Position numbers and translations under genes: made by a program
Part shown: positions 1-8,149 of the stretch, piece by piece
Position numbering within the stretch: the first letter of the stretch is position 1
How the letters are laid out: each line of letters starts with the position of its first letter
Notes under the pieces: generated by a model
The model's database searches: none
Told to the model about the DNA's origin: nothing
What the model saw: only the letters and a program-made list of their open reading frames with translations
Source of the DNA: Caldithrix sp.
GTDB taxonomy: Bacteria; KSB1; UBA2214; DYKH01
Direction of reading: 5' to 3'
Assembly: GCA_020722685.1 (NCBI GenBank)
Contig: DYKH01000050.1
Coordinates: 1 to 35,780, forward strand
DNA: 35,780 bases

Positions 1-69
1 TTCCTCCCTTCGGTCGGAATGACATTCATTTTTGACAGGGGCTGAACTGTTACAGCACAGCAAATCCGC

Positions 70-450
70 TTACTTTTCTTCTCTCTCAACTCCGCGAACC
101 CCAAATATGTATCCCAAGATGGCCATGAGAACCGGCAACATGCTCCTCTCGAGGAATTGCTCGAACAGCTTTTGTGACCGTTCTATCGCCAGCTTGGACA
201 GCTCGGCATAATTCTTCAAATCGTCTGCCGTTGGATTTGTCGAATTAGGGCACGCAGGAGCGTGCAGAAAATAATCGACAAAAATGGCCACGGTAACGAC
301 TCCTAGATACGAAAGGACAATGAGGGCGAGATAGAATCCGATTCGTGTCACCGTGAGCTTGTGGCCAGCCGGAACTTCCTCATTGCTGGTAATCTTGCCA
401 AGGCCAATTCTTTCCCTTTGTTCGCCCGCCGATTTTTGATCTCCTTCCAT
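70..450 (-). CDS. Two-helix membrane protein of unknown function
   Basis: 126 aa. I do not recognise a named family. It has a polar N-terminus of about 35 residues, one strong membrane segment around residues 38-62 (FYLALIVLSYLGVV...), a loop of about 40 residues with a single Cys and many charged residues, and a second hydrophobic segment near residues 103-120 (SMLPVLMAILGYIFGVRG), then a short charged tail. The start is well supported: AGGAGG lies 8 bases upstream of the ATG. It begins 12 bases after the stop of the ribbon-helix-helix gene, so the two are almost certainly co-transcribed. Pairing of a small RHH protein with a small membrane protein could mean a regulator and its target, or a toxin-antitoxin-like module; nothing in the sequence decides between these. 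Confidence 0.7.
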   Translation of the reverse strand: MEGDQKSAGEQRERIGLGKITSNEEVPAGHKLTVTRIGFYLALIVLSYLGVVTVAIFVDYFLHAPACPNSTNPTADDLKNYAELSKLAIERSQKLFEQFLERSMLPVLMAILGYIFGVRGVEREEK

Positions 451-462
451 CGCGCGCCCCTC

Positions 463-672
463 CTATTCCGTGAGTACGATTTCTTTTAGGACCTTATCGT
501 TTTCATCGGCTATGGTCACTTTGTAACCCTTATCTCTGGCTTCGCGATCCAAATACTTGTACAGGCTCAAGGCCCTTCTGAGCACTTCGGTCTTGCTGAT
601 GTTTTGCTTGGTGGCGAGATAGCTCAGAATCTCATCCGTCTTTTCCGGAAACTGTATGGTCAATCTGGCCAT
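463..672 (-). CDS. Ribbon-helix-helix (CopG/Arc-like) DNA-binding protein
   Basis: 69 aa from the preferred start. Residues 1-45 show a typical RHH layout: a short N-terminal strand (ARLTIQFPEK), then helix A (TDEILSYLATKQ) and helix B (SKTEVLRRALSLYKYLDREA), followed by a C-terminal strand-rich tail (KVTIADENDKVLKEIVL). The open frame extends upstream to 735, but I chose the ATG at 672 because AGGAG sits 6 bases before it. The upstream part is rich in Gln, Lys and Glu and overlaps a promoter-like palindrome. The gene is first in a two-gene operon with the membrane protein ending at position 70. RHH proteins commonly repress their own operon by binding palindromes, which fits the palindrome at 730-744. 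It could be an antitoxin-type regulator. Confidence 0.75.
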   Translation of the reverse strand: MARLTIQFPEKTDEILSYLATKQNISKTEVLRRALSLYKYLDREARDKGYKVTIADENDKVLKEIVLTE

Positions 673-1023
673 GTGCATCTCCTTTTCGTTTTGTTGCTGC
701 GTTTCCTGCTTATTTTCTGTGCTTTTATTACGCATTTAATGCGTCATTTGCAAGCATTTTTTATGCGAATCGGCAAATACACAGCGTAGCTACTCCCATA
801 GCGAGTAAATCCTCGATAAACTTCAGTCAGCCTTGTCAAAGATCCAGGCATCCAAATGTGGCTCCAATTTTTTGCTGGCTTTTTTCCAGATAAATGATTA
901 TTGTATCGCCAAGAATACCTTCACCCATCGCAATCGCATTTTCTTCCTGCAAATTCTGCGATTGAATTATTCGTCTTTGATCCAAACCCAATCTTTAAAA
1001 CCAAAGCTAAGTGAGGAGTCATC
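673..1023. other. Divergent intergenic region, no further gene seen
   Basis: About 350 bases separate the minus-strand RHH operon from the plus-strand oxidoreductase. Apart from the palindrome and promoter candidate at 725-753, and the ribosome binding site GAGGAG just before 1024, I see no supported gene. The short open frames here have no ribosome site and no family-like composition. Confidence 0.5.
725..753 (-). promoter_or_regulatory. Candidate promoter with embedded palindromic operator
   Basis: Read on the minus strand there is TTGCAA (748-753), a 17-base spacer and TAATAA (725-730). The spacer region holds a perfect 15-base palindrome, ACGCATT-T-AATGCGT (730-744). It lies about 58 bases upstream of the chosen start of the RHH gene. 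A palindrome between the -35 and -10 boxes is a classic place for an autorepressor. Box matches are imperfect, so the promoter is a prediction; the palindrome itself is exact. Confidence 0.45.
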
Positions 1024-2364
1024 ATGAGCGAAATGAATAGACGGGAATTCGTCAAAACATCAGCAGGGGTAACGGCGGCTGCAACTGTAGGGATGAGCAT
1101 GCTTTCTACCAACGCTTTTGCCGGGGCTAACGATCGGATCCGGGCTGCCTGCGTCGGTGTCCGCGGCCAGGGGAAAAGTCATATCAACGGACTTATGGGT
1201 ATTCCCAATGTCGAAGTGGTGGCGCTCTGCGACGTGGATGAGAACGTGCTGGCCGATCGACTCAAGGATTTTAAGGAAAGGGGTTGGAAAGAGCCGAAAA
1301 CCTATACCGATGTTCGCAAGCTTTTGGACGACAAGGATATTGATGTGGTCAGCTTTGCGACCCCCAATCATTGGCATGCATTAGGCACCATCTGGGCATG
1401 TCAAGCCGGCAAAGACGTATACGTTGAAAAACCGGCTTCCCACAATATATGGGAAGGTCGCAAGATGGTCGAGGCGGCGCGAAAGTACAACCGCATTGTC
1501 CAGAATGGTTTGCAAATCCGCAGTTCCATCGCCGTGCAGGCGGCGGTCAAGTTTTTGCAGACCGGCGGCTTGGGCGAAGTGTATATGGCCAAGGGTTTGT
1601 GCTACAAATGGCGTGATACGATCAAAAAGACTCCGGATGAACCTGTCCCCCCCGGGGTTCATTATGACCTCTGGTTAGGTCCCGCCCCGAAACGCCCGTT
1701 TTCGCGCAACCGGTTTCACTACAATTGGCACTGGCATTGGGATTACGGCAACGGTGACATCGGCAATCAAGGCGTCCACCAATTAGATGTGGCGCGCTGG
1801 GGTCTGGGCTTGAACACCCATCCAGTCAAATTGTCCTCCATGGGCGGCCACATGATGTTTGACGACGATCAGGAAACGCCGAATGTCCAGCACGTGATGT
1901 TCGAGTATCCCGACAATGAAGCCACCGGCGACAAGAAAAAGCTACTGCAATTCGAGGTTCGCCATTGGATCACCAATCATGAAGGCGAGATCGGCACTGG
2001 CGACAACAATACAGTGGGCGTCATTTTCTGGGGCTCCGAAGGCTATTTGGTGGTGGACAGCTATTCCAGTTGGCGCTCTTACATGGGTCGAAAACGAGAA
2101 CCCGGTCCCTTCGCCAGCGCCGGCGGCAGCCATTGGCGCAACTTTATCAACGCCGTTCGCAACCGTGACCCCAAGCTGCTCAATTGCGACATCGAAGAAG
2201 GATACAAGAGCGCTGTCTTGAATCATCTGGCCAACATTTCATATCGCTTGGGGCGGACGTTGCATTTCGACCCAGCCACCGAAAAATTCGTCGGCGACGA
2301 TGAAGCCAATGCCATGCTCTCCCGCAACTATCGCGCGCCTTTTGTTGTGCCGGAGAAGGTGTGA
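1024..2364 (+). CDS. Tat-exported Gfo/Idh/MocA family oxidoreductase
   Basis: 446 aa. The N-terminus carries a twin-arginine signal: NRREFVKTSAG, a hydrophobic stretch, then an A-F-A site near residue 33. A Rossmann NAD(P) fold follows (IRAACVGVRGQGKSHINGL; ALCDVDENV), then the family's EKP motif (YVEKPASHN, around residue 138), where the lysine is the usual catalytic residue. The C-terminal alpha/beta domain contains a His/Trp-rich segment (HWHWDYGNGDIGNQGVHQLD). Exported Gfo/Idh proteins are common in polysaccharide-degrading bacteria and generally act on sugars or sugar derivatives with bound NAD. GH109 glycosidases share this fold and Tat export, so a hydrolytic role is an alternative. 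GAGGAG precedes the ATG. The next gene is a GH20 hexosaminidase, suggesting amino-sugar or glycan catabolism, though a 224-base gap and a hairpin separate them. Confidence 0.88.
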   Translation: MSEMNRREFVKTSAGVTAAATVGMSMLSTNAFAGANDRIRAACVGVRGQGKSHINGLMGIPNVEVVALCDVDENVLADRLKDFKERGWKEPKTYTDVRKLLDDKDIDVVSFATPNHWHALGTIWACQAGKDVYVEKPASHNIWEGRKMVEAARKYNRIVQNGLQIRSSIAVQAAVKFLQTGGLGEVYMAKGLCYKWRDTIKKTPDEPVPPGVHYDLWLGPAPKRPFSRNRFHYNWHWHWDYGNGDIGNQGVHQLDVARWGLGLNTHPVKLSSMGGHMMFDDDQETPNVQHVMFEYPDNEATGDKKKLLQFEVRHWITNHEGEIGTGDNNTVGVIFWGSEGYLVVDSYSSWRSYMGRKREPGPFASAGGSHWRNFINAVRNRDPKLLNCDIEEGYKSAVLNHLANISYRLGRTLHFDPATEKFVGDDEANAMLSRNYRAPFVVPEKV

Positions 2365-2522
2365 CGACAGGGAGTTGCTAAACGTAGACAAACGACAGTC
2401 AAACAATGGTCCAACGATGGTCAAATAGCTTTTCATCGTACCGGAAAGGGTGTTGCAAGAACCTGACTGACTGAAGGCTTTGCTAACATGTTTCTAGCCG
2501 AAGCTTCATCATTTGAACAATC

Positions 2523-2544
2523 AAGTCGCCTCTTCGGGCGACTT
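2523..2544. terminator. Hairpin, terminator-like
   Basis: A perfect 8-bp stem AAGTCGCC / GGCGACTT with loop TCTTCG is followed by TATTGTATG, only a weak T-rich tail. It lies 158 bases after the oxidoreductase stop and 44 bases before the GH20 start, so it may end upstream transcription or lie in the GH20 leader. Confidence 0.4.
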
Positions 2545-2588
2545 TATTGTATGACTTTGCAAAGCTTCATTATCGAAAGGTGACGAGC

Positions 2589-4628
2589 ATGAAGGTAACT
2601 GCGCTGCTTTTAGCTGTTTCTTTAATGACATTCGTTGCTGCGACTACATCATTGGGTGAGGACAAAATGGAACAAAGCCTGATGCCGGTGCCAGCAAGAA
2701 TTCTCCACAAAGATGGGAAATTCCGGCTGGCTGAATCATTTACAATGTCTGTTACCGGAAAAGGTGGACCCAGACTGTATGTAGGTGCAACGCGCGCCTT
2801 ACGCCGATTGTCTGGGCGCACTGGGTTGTTTTTCGCGCAGGATTTTATCACCGCAAAGAGTCAGGATGCCACTGCGGCGATGACCATCGAATGCAAGCGC
2901 GCGGGAAAGGTTGTCCTGCACGAAGACGAATCCTACCGGCTCGAGGTTGCACCAAATAAAATCGCCTTAACCGCCGAGACGGACATCGGCGTGCTGCGGG
3001 GACTGGAGACGCTCCTGCAGTTGCTTGCAGCGGATGCGGACGGCTATTTTTTCCCAGCAATTGGTATCGAAGATGCGCCGCGATTCCCCTGGCGCGGCCT
3101 GCTCATCGACGCCGGTCGTCATTTTATGCCGGTTGAGGTCATAAAACGCAATTTGGACGGCATGGCGGCGGTCAAGCTCAACGTGCTGCACTGGCATTTG
3201 ACCGAGGATCAGGGTTTTCGTGTGGAATGCAAGACCTTTCCCAAGCTGCATGAGATGGGCTCCGACGGCTTTTATTACACCCAAGCGCAGATTACGGAAG
3301 TCATAGATTATGCGGCCGAGCGCGGCATTCGCGTCATCCCCGAATTCGACATGCCCGGACATTCCACCAGTTGGTTTGTCGGTTACCCGGAATTGGCCAG
3401 CGCTCCGGGTCCGTACAGCATTGGTCGAATTTGGGGCGTCATGGACCCGGTGATGAATCCGACGAGAAAGGAAACCTACCAATTCCTCGACGCCTTCTTC
3501 AAAGAAATGGCCGCCCTTTTCCCGGACGAGTACTTGCACATCGGCGGCGATGAGAACAACGGCAAACACTGGAACGCCAGCGCCGAGATTCAAGCTTTTA
3601 TGAAGGACAATAAAATTCCCAACAATCAGGCGTTGCAGGCTCATTTCAATAACAAAATTTTGAAAATCCTGTCCAAGTACGGCAAAAAGATGGTTGGCTG
3701 GGATGAGATTCTACACCAAGACATGCCGACCAGCATCGTCATTCAATCTTGGCGCGGACAAGAAGGGTTGGCCAAGTCCGCCAAAGCCGGCTATCAATCG
3801 ATCCTATCGAATGGCTATTACATCGACTTGATTCAGCCGACGGATTTCCACTACTTGAACGACCCGATTCCGGAGAACTCGCCGCTCTCGGCAGCGGAGC
3901 AAAAGCTCATTCTCGGCGGCGAGGCCACCATGTGGTCCGAGTACGTCGATGCAGAGAACGTCGATTCCCGCATTTGGCCGCGCACCGCTGCCATTGCCGA
4001 AAGGCTATGGTCCCCGGGTAGCATCAAAGACGTCGATGACATGTATCGCCGTCTGGAGGCCATTAGCTTTCGCTTGGAGGAGCTGGGACTGACGCACGAA
4101 AAGAACTATCCCATGAAACTGCGCCGGCTGACAAATAATACGGACATTGAGCCGCTCAAGAATCTCGTTGACGTCATCGAGCCGGTGAAAATCTACACCC
4201 GCGGCGAGCAGCGGGAGTACACTTCCTTCTCGCCCTTGACCCGTGTGGTGGATGCCGCCCGTCCGGATGCGAAAATAGCCAGAAACTTCCGCAAGCTGGT
4301 TGACGACTTTTTGTCGGACAAAAACTTGAGCAGCGCCGGAGAAATCAACTCTTGGCTGCAGTTATGGAAAGACAACCACGAAAAGCTGGCCGCGACCATT
4401 CGTCTCTCCCCTATCTTGCAGGAGATCGAAACTCTCTCTGCGGACTTGGCCGTCGTGGCGCAAATCGGCTTAGAGGCTATGGCCTTGATTGCAGACGACA
4501 AAACGGCCAACGAGGCTTGGGCAAAAGACAAAATGCAAGTGGTGGAGAAAGCCAAAGCACCGCGTGGGCAAACGGAGCTGATGATTGTTTCGGCCATCGA
4601 GAAGCTGGTGAAGGCTGCGGGGAAGTGA
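2589..4628 (+). CDS. Secreted beta-N-acetylhexosaminidase, GH20
   Basis: 679 aa from the chosen ATG, preceded by AAAGGTGA; an in-frame ATG at 2547 lacks a ribosome site and would spoil the signal peptide. Residues 1-22 form a signal peptide (MKVTALLLAVSLMTF...). A GH20b-type N-terminal domain (about 30-155) precedes the catalytic barrel (about 160-510), marked by FPWRGLLIDAGRHFMP, VLHWHLTEDQGFR, IPEFDMPGHS, HIGGDE with catalytic Asp321-Glu322, GWDEILH and GGEATMWSEYVD. Enzymes of this family remove terminal N-acetylglucosamine or N-acetylgalactosamine by substrate-assisted catalysis using the acetamido group. The last 150 or so residues are helical and Lys/Leu rich. It probably acts in the periplasm or outside the cell on chitin-like or glycoprotein glycans. 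Confidence 0.95.
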   Translation: MKVTALLLAVSLMTFVAATTSLGEDKMEQSLMPVPARILHKDGKFRLAESFTMSVTGKGGPRLYVGATRALRRLSGRTGLFFAQDFITAKSQDATAAMTIECKRAGKVVLHEDESYRLEVAPNKIALTAETDIGVLRGLETLLQLLAADADGYFFPAIGIEDAPRFPWRGLLIDAGRHFMPVEVIKRNLDGMAAVKLNVLHWHLTEDQGFRVECKTFPKLHEMGSDGFYYTQAQITEVIDYAAERGIRVIPEFDMPGHSTSWFVGYPELASAPGPYSIGRIWGVMDPVMNPTRKETYQFLDAFFKEMAALFPDEYLHIGGDENNGKHWNASAEIQAFMKDNKIPNNQALQAHFNNKILKILSKYGKKMVGWDEILHQDMPTSIVIQSWRGQEGLAKSAKAGYQSILSNGYYIDLIQPTDFHYLNDPIPENSPLSAAEQKLILGGEATMWSEYVDAENVDSRIWPRTAAIAERLWSPGSIKDVDDMYRRLEAISFRLEELGLTHEKNYPMKLRRLTNNTDIEPLKNLVDVIEPVKIYTRGEQREYTSFSPLTRVVDAARPDAKIARNFRKLVDDFLSDKNLSSAGEINSWLQLWKDNHEKLAATIRLSPILQEIETLSADLAVVAQIGLEAMALIADDKTANEAWAKDKMQVVEKAKAPRGQTELMIVSAIEKLVKAAGK

Positions 4629-4674
4629 GGCAGAAATCACCAAGAACGCAATTCCTAAAATGGAAATCCCAACG

Positions 4675-4977
4675 ATGATAAAACACATCGTCATTTGGAA
4701 ATTGAAAGAACGCGCCGAAGGCAGCAGCAAATCAGAAATCGCGGCCAAGGCAAAGGAACTGCTGGAGGGCCTGAATGGCAAAATTCCCGGTTTGCTCCGC
4801 CTCGAAGTCGGGATCGATTTTGCGCATACAGATTCATCGGCCGATCTGGTTCTGTATTCCGAGTTTGACAGCAAAGAGTCCTTGGAGCGGTATCGGAATC
4901 ATCCTGAGCATCTGCGCGTTGCCGAGTTCGTCAGCCGCATTCACAGCGAGAGGCAAACGGTCGATTATGAGCTTTAG
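4675..4977 (+). CDS. Dabb-domain (stress-responsive alpha/beta barrel) protein
   Basis: 100 aa. The N-terminus MIKHIVIWKLKE is typical of the Dabb family, followed by a helix, a central strand (LRLEVGIDFAHTDSSADLVLYSEFDSKESLERYRNHPEHLRVAEFV) and a C-terminal VDYEL. The family forms dimeric ferredoxin-like barrels; members have varied or unknown functions. I start at the ATG at 4675, since the family begins with this strand; an in-frame ATG lies at 4660, and neither has a clear ribosome site. It follows the GH20 gene by 46 bases and may be co-transcribed with it. No specific substrate can be assigned. Confidence 0.85.
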   Translation: MIKHIVIWKLKERAEGSSKSEIAAKAKELLEGLNGKIPGLLRLEVGIDFAHTDSSADLVLYSEFDSKESLERYRNHPEHLRVAEFVSRIHSERQTVDYEL

Positions 4978-5330
4978 CTGGGCGACAGGAAAACGAGCTG
5001 AATCCAACATGCACAGCTTACACAACTCTGAGGATCACCAGTACGTTTAAAGTGCGTCCATCTTCATGCGGAAAAATATCCGACCAGAGATTGGTAGCTG
5101 TTCAATCTCCCTGTTTTTCACCAAGCGACATCTATTACCTTCAGCGCGACTTGGGTCGCTTTCTAAACGCACCGAGACTTCAAAAGTCGCCTAGATCACT
5201 GGAGTTTTTTGCGTCCTTTGCGACAGCTCTGCGCCCTGTGCGGTTTAGATTTGGCCATGCCAATACGTCCGGCAATGCAATCATTTATGCAATTGACGCA
5301 ATTGCTGGAGATTGATTGTAGGACATATCC
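4978..5330. other. Intergenic region with inverted repeat and degenerate GCAAAG-type repeat
   Basis: No supported gene. It contains an inverted repeat, GCGACTT at 5146-5152 and AAGTCGC at 5184-5190. Around 5210-5247 there is a low-complexity stretch of TTTGCG, TCTGCG and TGTGCG units, resembling the degenerate GCAAAG/GCAGAG intergenic repeats known in many genomes. A plus-strand open frame at 5052-5315 has no ribosome site and no recognisable composition. Confidence 0.5.
5146..5190. repeat. Inverted repeat GCGACTT...AAGTCGC
   Basis: Perfect 7-bp arms separated by 31 bases in a non-coding gap. The arm sequence resembles the stem at 2523-2544 (AAGTCGCC / GGCGACTT), so both may derive from one family of interspersed palindromes. 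Confidence 0.4.
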
Positions 5331-5756
5331 ATGATCACCATCAACGAAAATATTCTTATCCCAGAAGACGAGCTCCAATTTACCACCTCGCGCAGCAGCG
5401 GACCGGGCGGACAGAACGTCAATAAGGTCAGCACGCGCGTGACCTTGTGGTTCGATGTGGCCCATTCGCCCAGTCTGAATGAGGAACAAAAGGCTATCAT
5501 TCTTGACAAGCTGGCAACCCGGGTGAACAAAGACGGCTTGCTGTTTGTCTCCTCCCAACGGACTCGCAGCCAAGCGGATAATCGCGAAGCGGCTATTGCG
5601 AGATTTGCGGAACTGCTGCGCCAAGCACTGCAACCGGTTCCCGTACGCAAGAAGAAAAGGATGTCCCTCGCCGCAAAGCAGCGGCGACTGGAGGACAAGA
5701 TGCATCGGAGTAGGGTAAAGCGGGAACGGGACAAAAATATATGGAAAGAAAGTTGA
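5331..5756 (+). CDS. arfB: Peptidyl-tRNA hydrolase ArfB (alternative ribosome rescue)
   Basis: 141 aa, the normal length for ArfB/YaeJ. The catalytic GGQ motif lies in SRSSGPGGQNVNKVSTRV (residues about 20-37), as in class I release factors but without codon-recognition domains. The C-terminal tail from about residue 105 is highly basic (KKKRMSLAAKQRRLEDK...), matching the tail that enters the empty mRNA channel of stalled ribosomes. The protein releases peptides from ribosomes stalled without a stop codon. This is distinct from RF2, which is encoded at 21301. It is transcribed alone or with the methyltransferase 31 bases downstream. Confidence 0.93.
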   Translation: MITINENILIPEDELQFTTSRSSGPGGQNVNKVSTRVTLWFDVAHSPSLNEEQKAIILDKLATRVNKDGLLFVSSQRTRSQADNREAAIARFAELLRQALQPVPVRKKKRMSLAAKQRRLEDKMHRSRVKRERDKNIWKES

Positions 5757-5787
5757 AAGTCTAATTGTATTGAACTAAATTGCAGTC

Positions 5788-7152
5788 ATGGCAAATCCTT
5801 CAGAACTAAATCTTGACCTTTTCAACAAGGCCGACACGGCACGCCGAATCGTAAATGCACCCAAGCTGACCAACGGTAATGCCAACAAGCTCCGCGTAGA
5901 TGATCGGGCAGTGCATGATTGGTACCGTTTTGTGCTCGCCTTTCCGCCGCATCTGGTCGCAGAGTACATTGAGCGGTTTGGCTTAACCTGTCAACATACA
6001 CTTCTTGATCCCTTTTGTGGTACTGGAACAACGTTGGTCGAGAGCAAGTTGCACGGCATCCCTTGTATTGGCATTGAGGCACATCCGATGTCCCACTTTG
6101 CCAGTCAGGTCAAGCTCAATTGGGAGGTCGACGCCTTAGGTCTTTGGAAACATGCCCATCTGGTTGCTGAGAAAGCACTAAAAGCACTTGGGGAACAAGG
6201 CATCGAAGACGAACCGGTTTTTAATATCAACCAAGCTTCTCAATACAAATTGCGTACACTCAGTCCAGAACAGACAGAATTGCTGCTCAAGGATTCAATT
6301 AGTCCATTGCCTCTGCACAAGACATTGGTCCTATTAGACTGCCTGAGAGAATTGCGGGACGATGTCTACAACCCTCCTGAGCTATTAGCCCTTGCAAAAG
6401 CGTTAGTATTCAGGATAAGCAACCTGCGCTTTGGCCCAGAAGTGGGCGTTGGCAAAGCAAAAACAGATGCTCCAGTCATTAATCCATGGCTCCAGGACAT
6501 CAGGTCAATAGTAGATGATTTGTTAGCGCTACGAGATTTGTCACCGCATCCTGCTCAGGCCATCCTCGGAGACTCTCGGCACATCGATCAAATACTAAGC
6601 CCAAACTCGGTGGATGCCGTTTTTACCTCCCCTCCCTATCCAAATGAAAAAGACTATACTCGAACAACCAGGTTGGAAACAGTGTTGCTTGGATTTGTCA
6701 AAAACAAATCAGAGCTGCAAAAGCTCAAGCGCAGTCTGGTTAGATCCAATACTCGGGGAGTTTACAAAGATGATCGTGATGATCAGTGGATTTCCGATCA
6801 TCCGGTAATTAGAAGCATAGCTGAGGCAATCGAAAAAAAGCGTATGGAGCTTGGCAAAACTTCCGGTTTTGAACGACAATATGCACGAGTCACGAAGCTT
6901 TATTTCGGGGGAATGTATATGCATCTCAAAAACTTGCGCCAGGTGCTAAAGCCTGGAGCTCGATTAGCTTATGTTGTGGGCGATCAGGCTTCATACTTAC
7001 GAGTACTCATTCGAACAGGTCAAATACTGGCCGACATAGCTCAATCGCTCGGCTACCAGCTTGTTAGCCTTCATTTATTCCGAACCCGAATGTCTACGGC
7101 GACAAGGGAGCAATTACGTGAAGAGGTGGTTGTGCTTCGTTGGCCGGAATAG
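5788..7152 (+). CDS. DNA methyltransferase (N4-cytosine or N6-adenine type)
   Basis: 454 aa. The AdoMet-binding motif I is LLDPFCGTGTTLVESKLHG (around residues 71-89), followed by IGIEAHP. The catalytic motif IV is TSPPY (around residue 281) in FTSPPYPNEKDYTRT. The order I then IV, with a long helical insert between, is that of amino-methyltransferases; the sequence does not tell N6-adenine from N4-cytosine. A C-terminal segment (LKPGARLAYVVGDQ) fits the end of the methylase fold. The next gene, at 7217, is a broken restriction endonuclease, so this is probably the surviving half of a type II restriction-modification system. It now may act as a solitary methyltransferase. Confidence 0.88.
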   Translation: MANPSELNLDLFNKADTARRIVNAPKLTNGNANKLRVDDRAVHDWYRFVLAFPPHLVAEYIERFGLTCQHTLLDPFCGTGTTLVESKLHGIPCIGIEAHPMSHFASQVKLNWEVDALGLWKHAHLVAEKALKALGEQGIEDEPVFNINQASQYKLRTLSPEQTELLLKDSISPLPLHKTLVLLDCLRELRDDVYNPPELLALAKALVFRISNLRFGPEVGVGKAKTDAPVINPWLQDIRSIVDDLLALRDLSPHPAQAILGDSRHIDQILSPNSVDAVFTSPPYPNEKDYTRTTRLETVLLGFVKNKSELQKLKRSLVRSNTRGVYKDDRDDQWISDHPVIRSIAEAIEKKRMELGKTSGFERQYARVTKLYFGGMYMHLKNLRQVLKPGARLAYVVGDQASYLRVLIRTGQILADIAQSLGYQLVSLHLFRTRMSTATREQLREEVVVLRWPE

Positions 7153-7216
7153 CCATAATTGAGCTCGCAATGCTATTGGATCAAATCTTTGCATTTTTTC
7201 CGAGGGAGTAAGTCGC

Positions 7217-8010
7217 ATGGAAAAGAAGAACCGATATGGCCAAATTATCGAGAAAATTTTTTTCGCTTATTATAGAGAGGGTATGGACTGAGTTGGTTTC
7301 GTAAGGGAAGATATTATTCGCGTAGCTGTTGAACTGGGCATCCAACTCCCCAAGAACCTTGGCGATCTCATTTACAGTTTTAGATACCGTGCTTCCCTGC
7401 CGGAGACAATTAAGGCAAAAGCTCCCGCAGGCAAAGAATGGGTGATTAGTCCCGCCGGGCGTGCAGAATACGCCTTTGTAGCCAAAACTACAACTGCAAT
7501 CACGCCATCCTTGATGTTAGCCGAAACAAAGATCCCTGATTCTACGCCGGGTATTATCGCCAAATATGCACTGAATGATGAACAAGCGCTCTTAGCGAAA
7601 GTGAGGTATAATCGCTTAATTGACATTTTTACCGGCGTTGCTTGCTATTCTTTACAGAGTCACCTAAGAACAACCGTTCCCAAAATAGGCCAGGTCGAAA
7701 CAGATGAGATTATATAGGGATCGATAAGAGGGGAATTCATTATGTCTTTCCAATTCAAGCAAAAGGTGGAAAAGATAAATTAGGGGTTATTCAGATAGAA
7801 CAAGACATGGCCCTGTGCGCGGCCAAGTTCGCTTCGTTGGTTTGTCGAGCAATAGCCACGCAGTTTATGGCCGACGGGGTAATTGCTCTCTTTGAGTTTG
7901 AGGATGGCGAAAATGGAATTGCCATTTCCGCCGAGAAGCACTATCGTCTCGTTCCGCCGGACCAAATGACCGCCGCGGAATTGGAGACATGCCAAAAGAG
8001 ATCCGATTGA
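7217..8010 (+). pseudogene. Broken type II restriction endonuclease, partner of the methyltransferase
   Basis: The ATG at 7217 has GAGGGAG 8 bases upstream. The frame reads MEKKNRYGQIIEKIFF..., then hits TGA at 7289-7291 (codon 25), with clear homologous-looking sequence on both sides (YYREGMD / VGFVREDIIRVA). The same frame continues to a TAG at 7715. Losing one base near 7710 shifts the reading: restoring it gives DEIYIGIDKRG and then HYVFPIQAKGGKDKLGV, running to the stop at 8010. The segment D...QAK resembles a PD-(D/E)XK nuclease core with Gln in place of Glu. The restored protein would be about 264 aa. Two independent lesions argue for decay, although sequencing error is possible. Family identity is inferred from composition and position beside a methylase. 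Confidence 0.7.
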
Positions 8011-8149
8011 AGGTTATAGACGAAAGGAGCCGTACGAAAGGGAAAAGAAGTAAAAGGATCACCAAGACTAGTCCTTGATCCCGTTTTGTCGACGCATAGC
8101 TGAACATAAAAAACGCCGCTGTTTCAAAACCAAGGAAAGGATTCCCCAA

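Noticed and set aside
1..25. Possible repeat CCTTCGGTCGGAATGAC at the window edge
   Set aside because: It resembles a familiar intergenic repeat, but only one copy is in the window and it is cut by the edge.
673..735. Upstream extension of the RHH gene to the ATG at 735
   Set aside because: The extension is low-complexity, lies over the promoter palindrome, and the ATG at 672 has the proper ribosome site.
2967..3644. A 225-codon minus-strand frame opposite the GH20 gene
   Set aside because: Antisense to a clear glycosidase; no recognisable motif or ribosome site.
7289..7291. Selenocysteine or other recoding of the TGA in the endonuclease frame
   Set aside because: A second lesion, a frameshift near 7710, follows, and no downstream selenocysteine-type hairpin is evident; decay is simpler.
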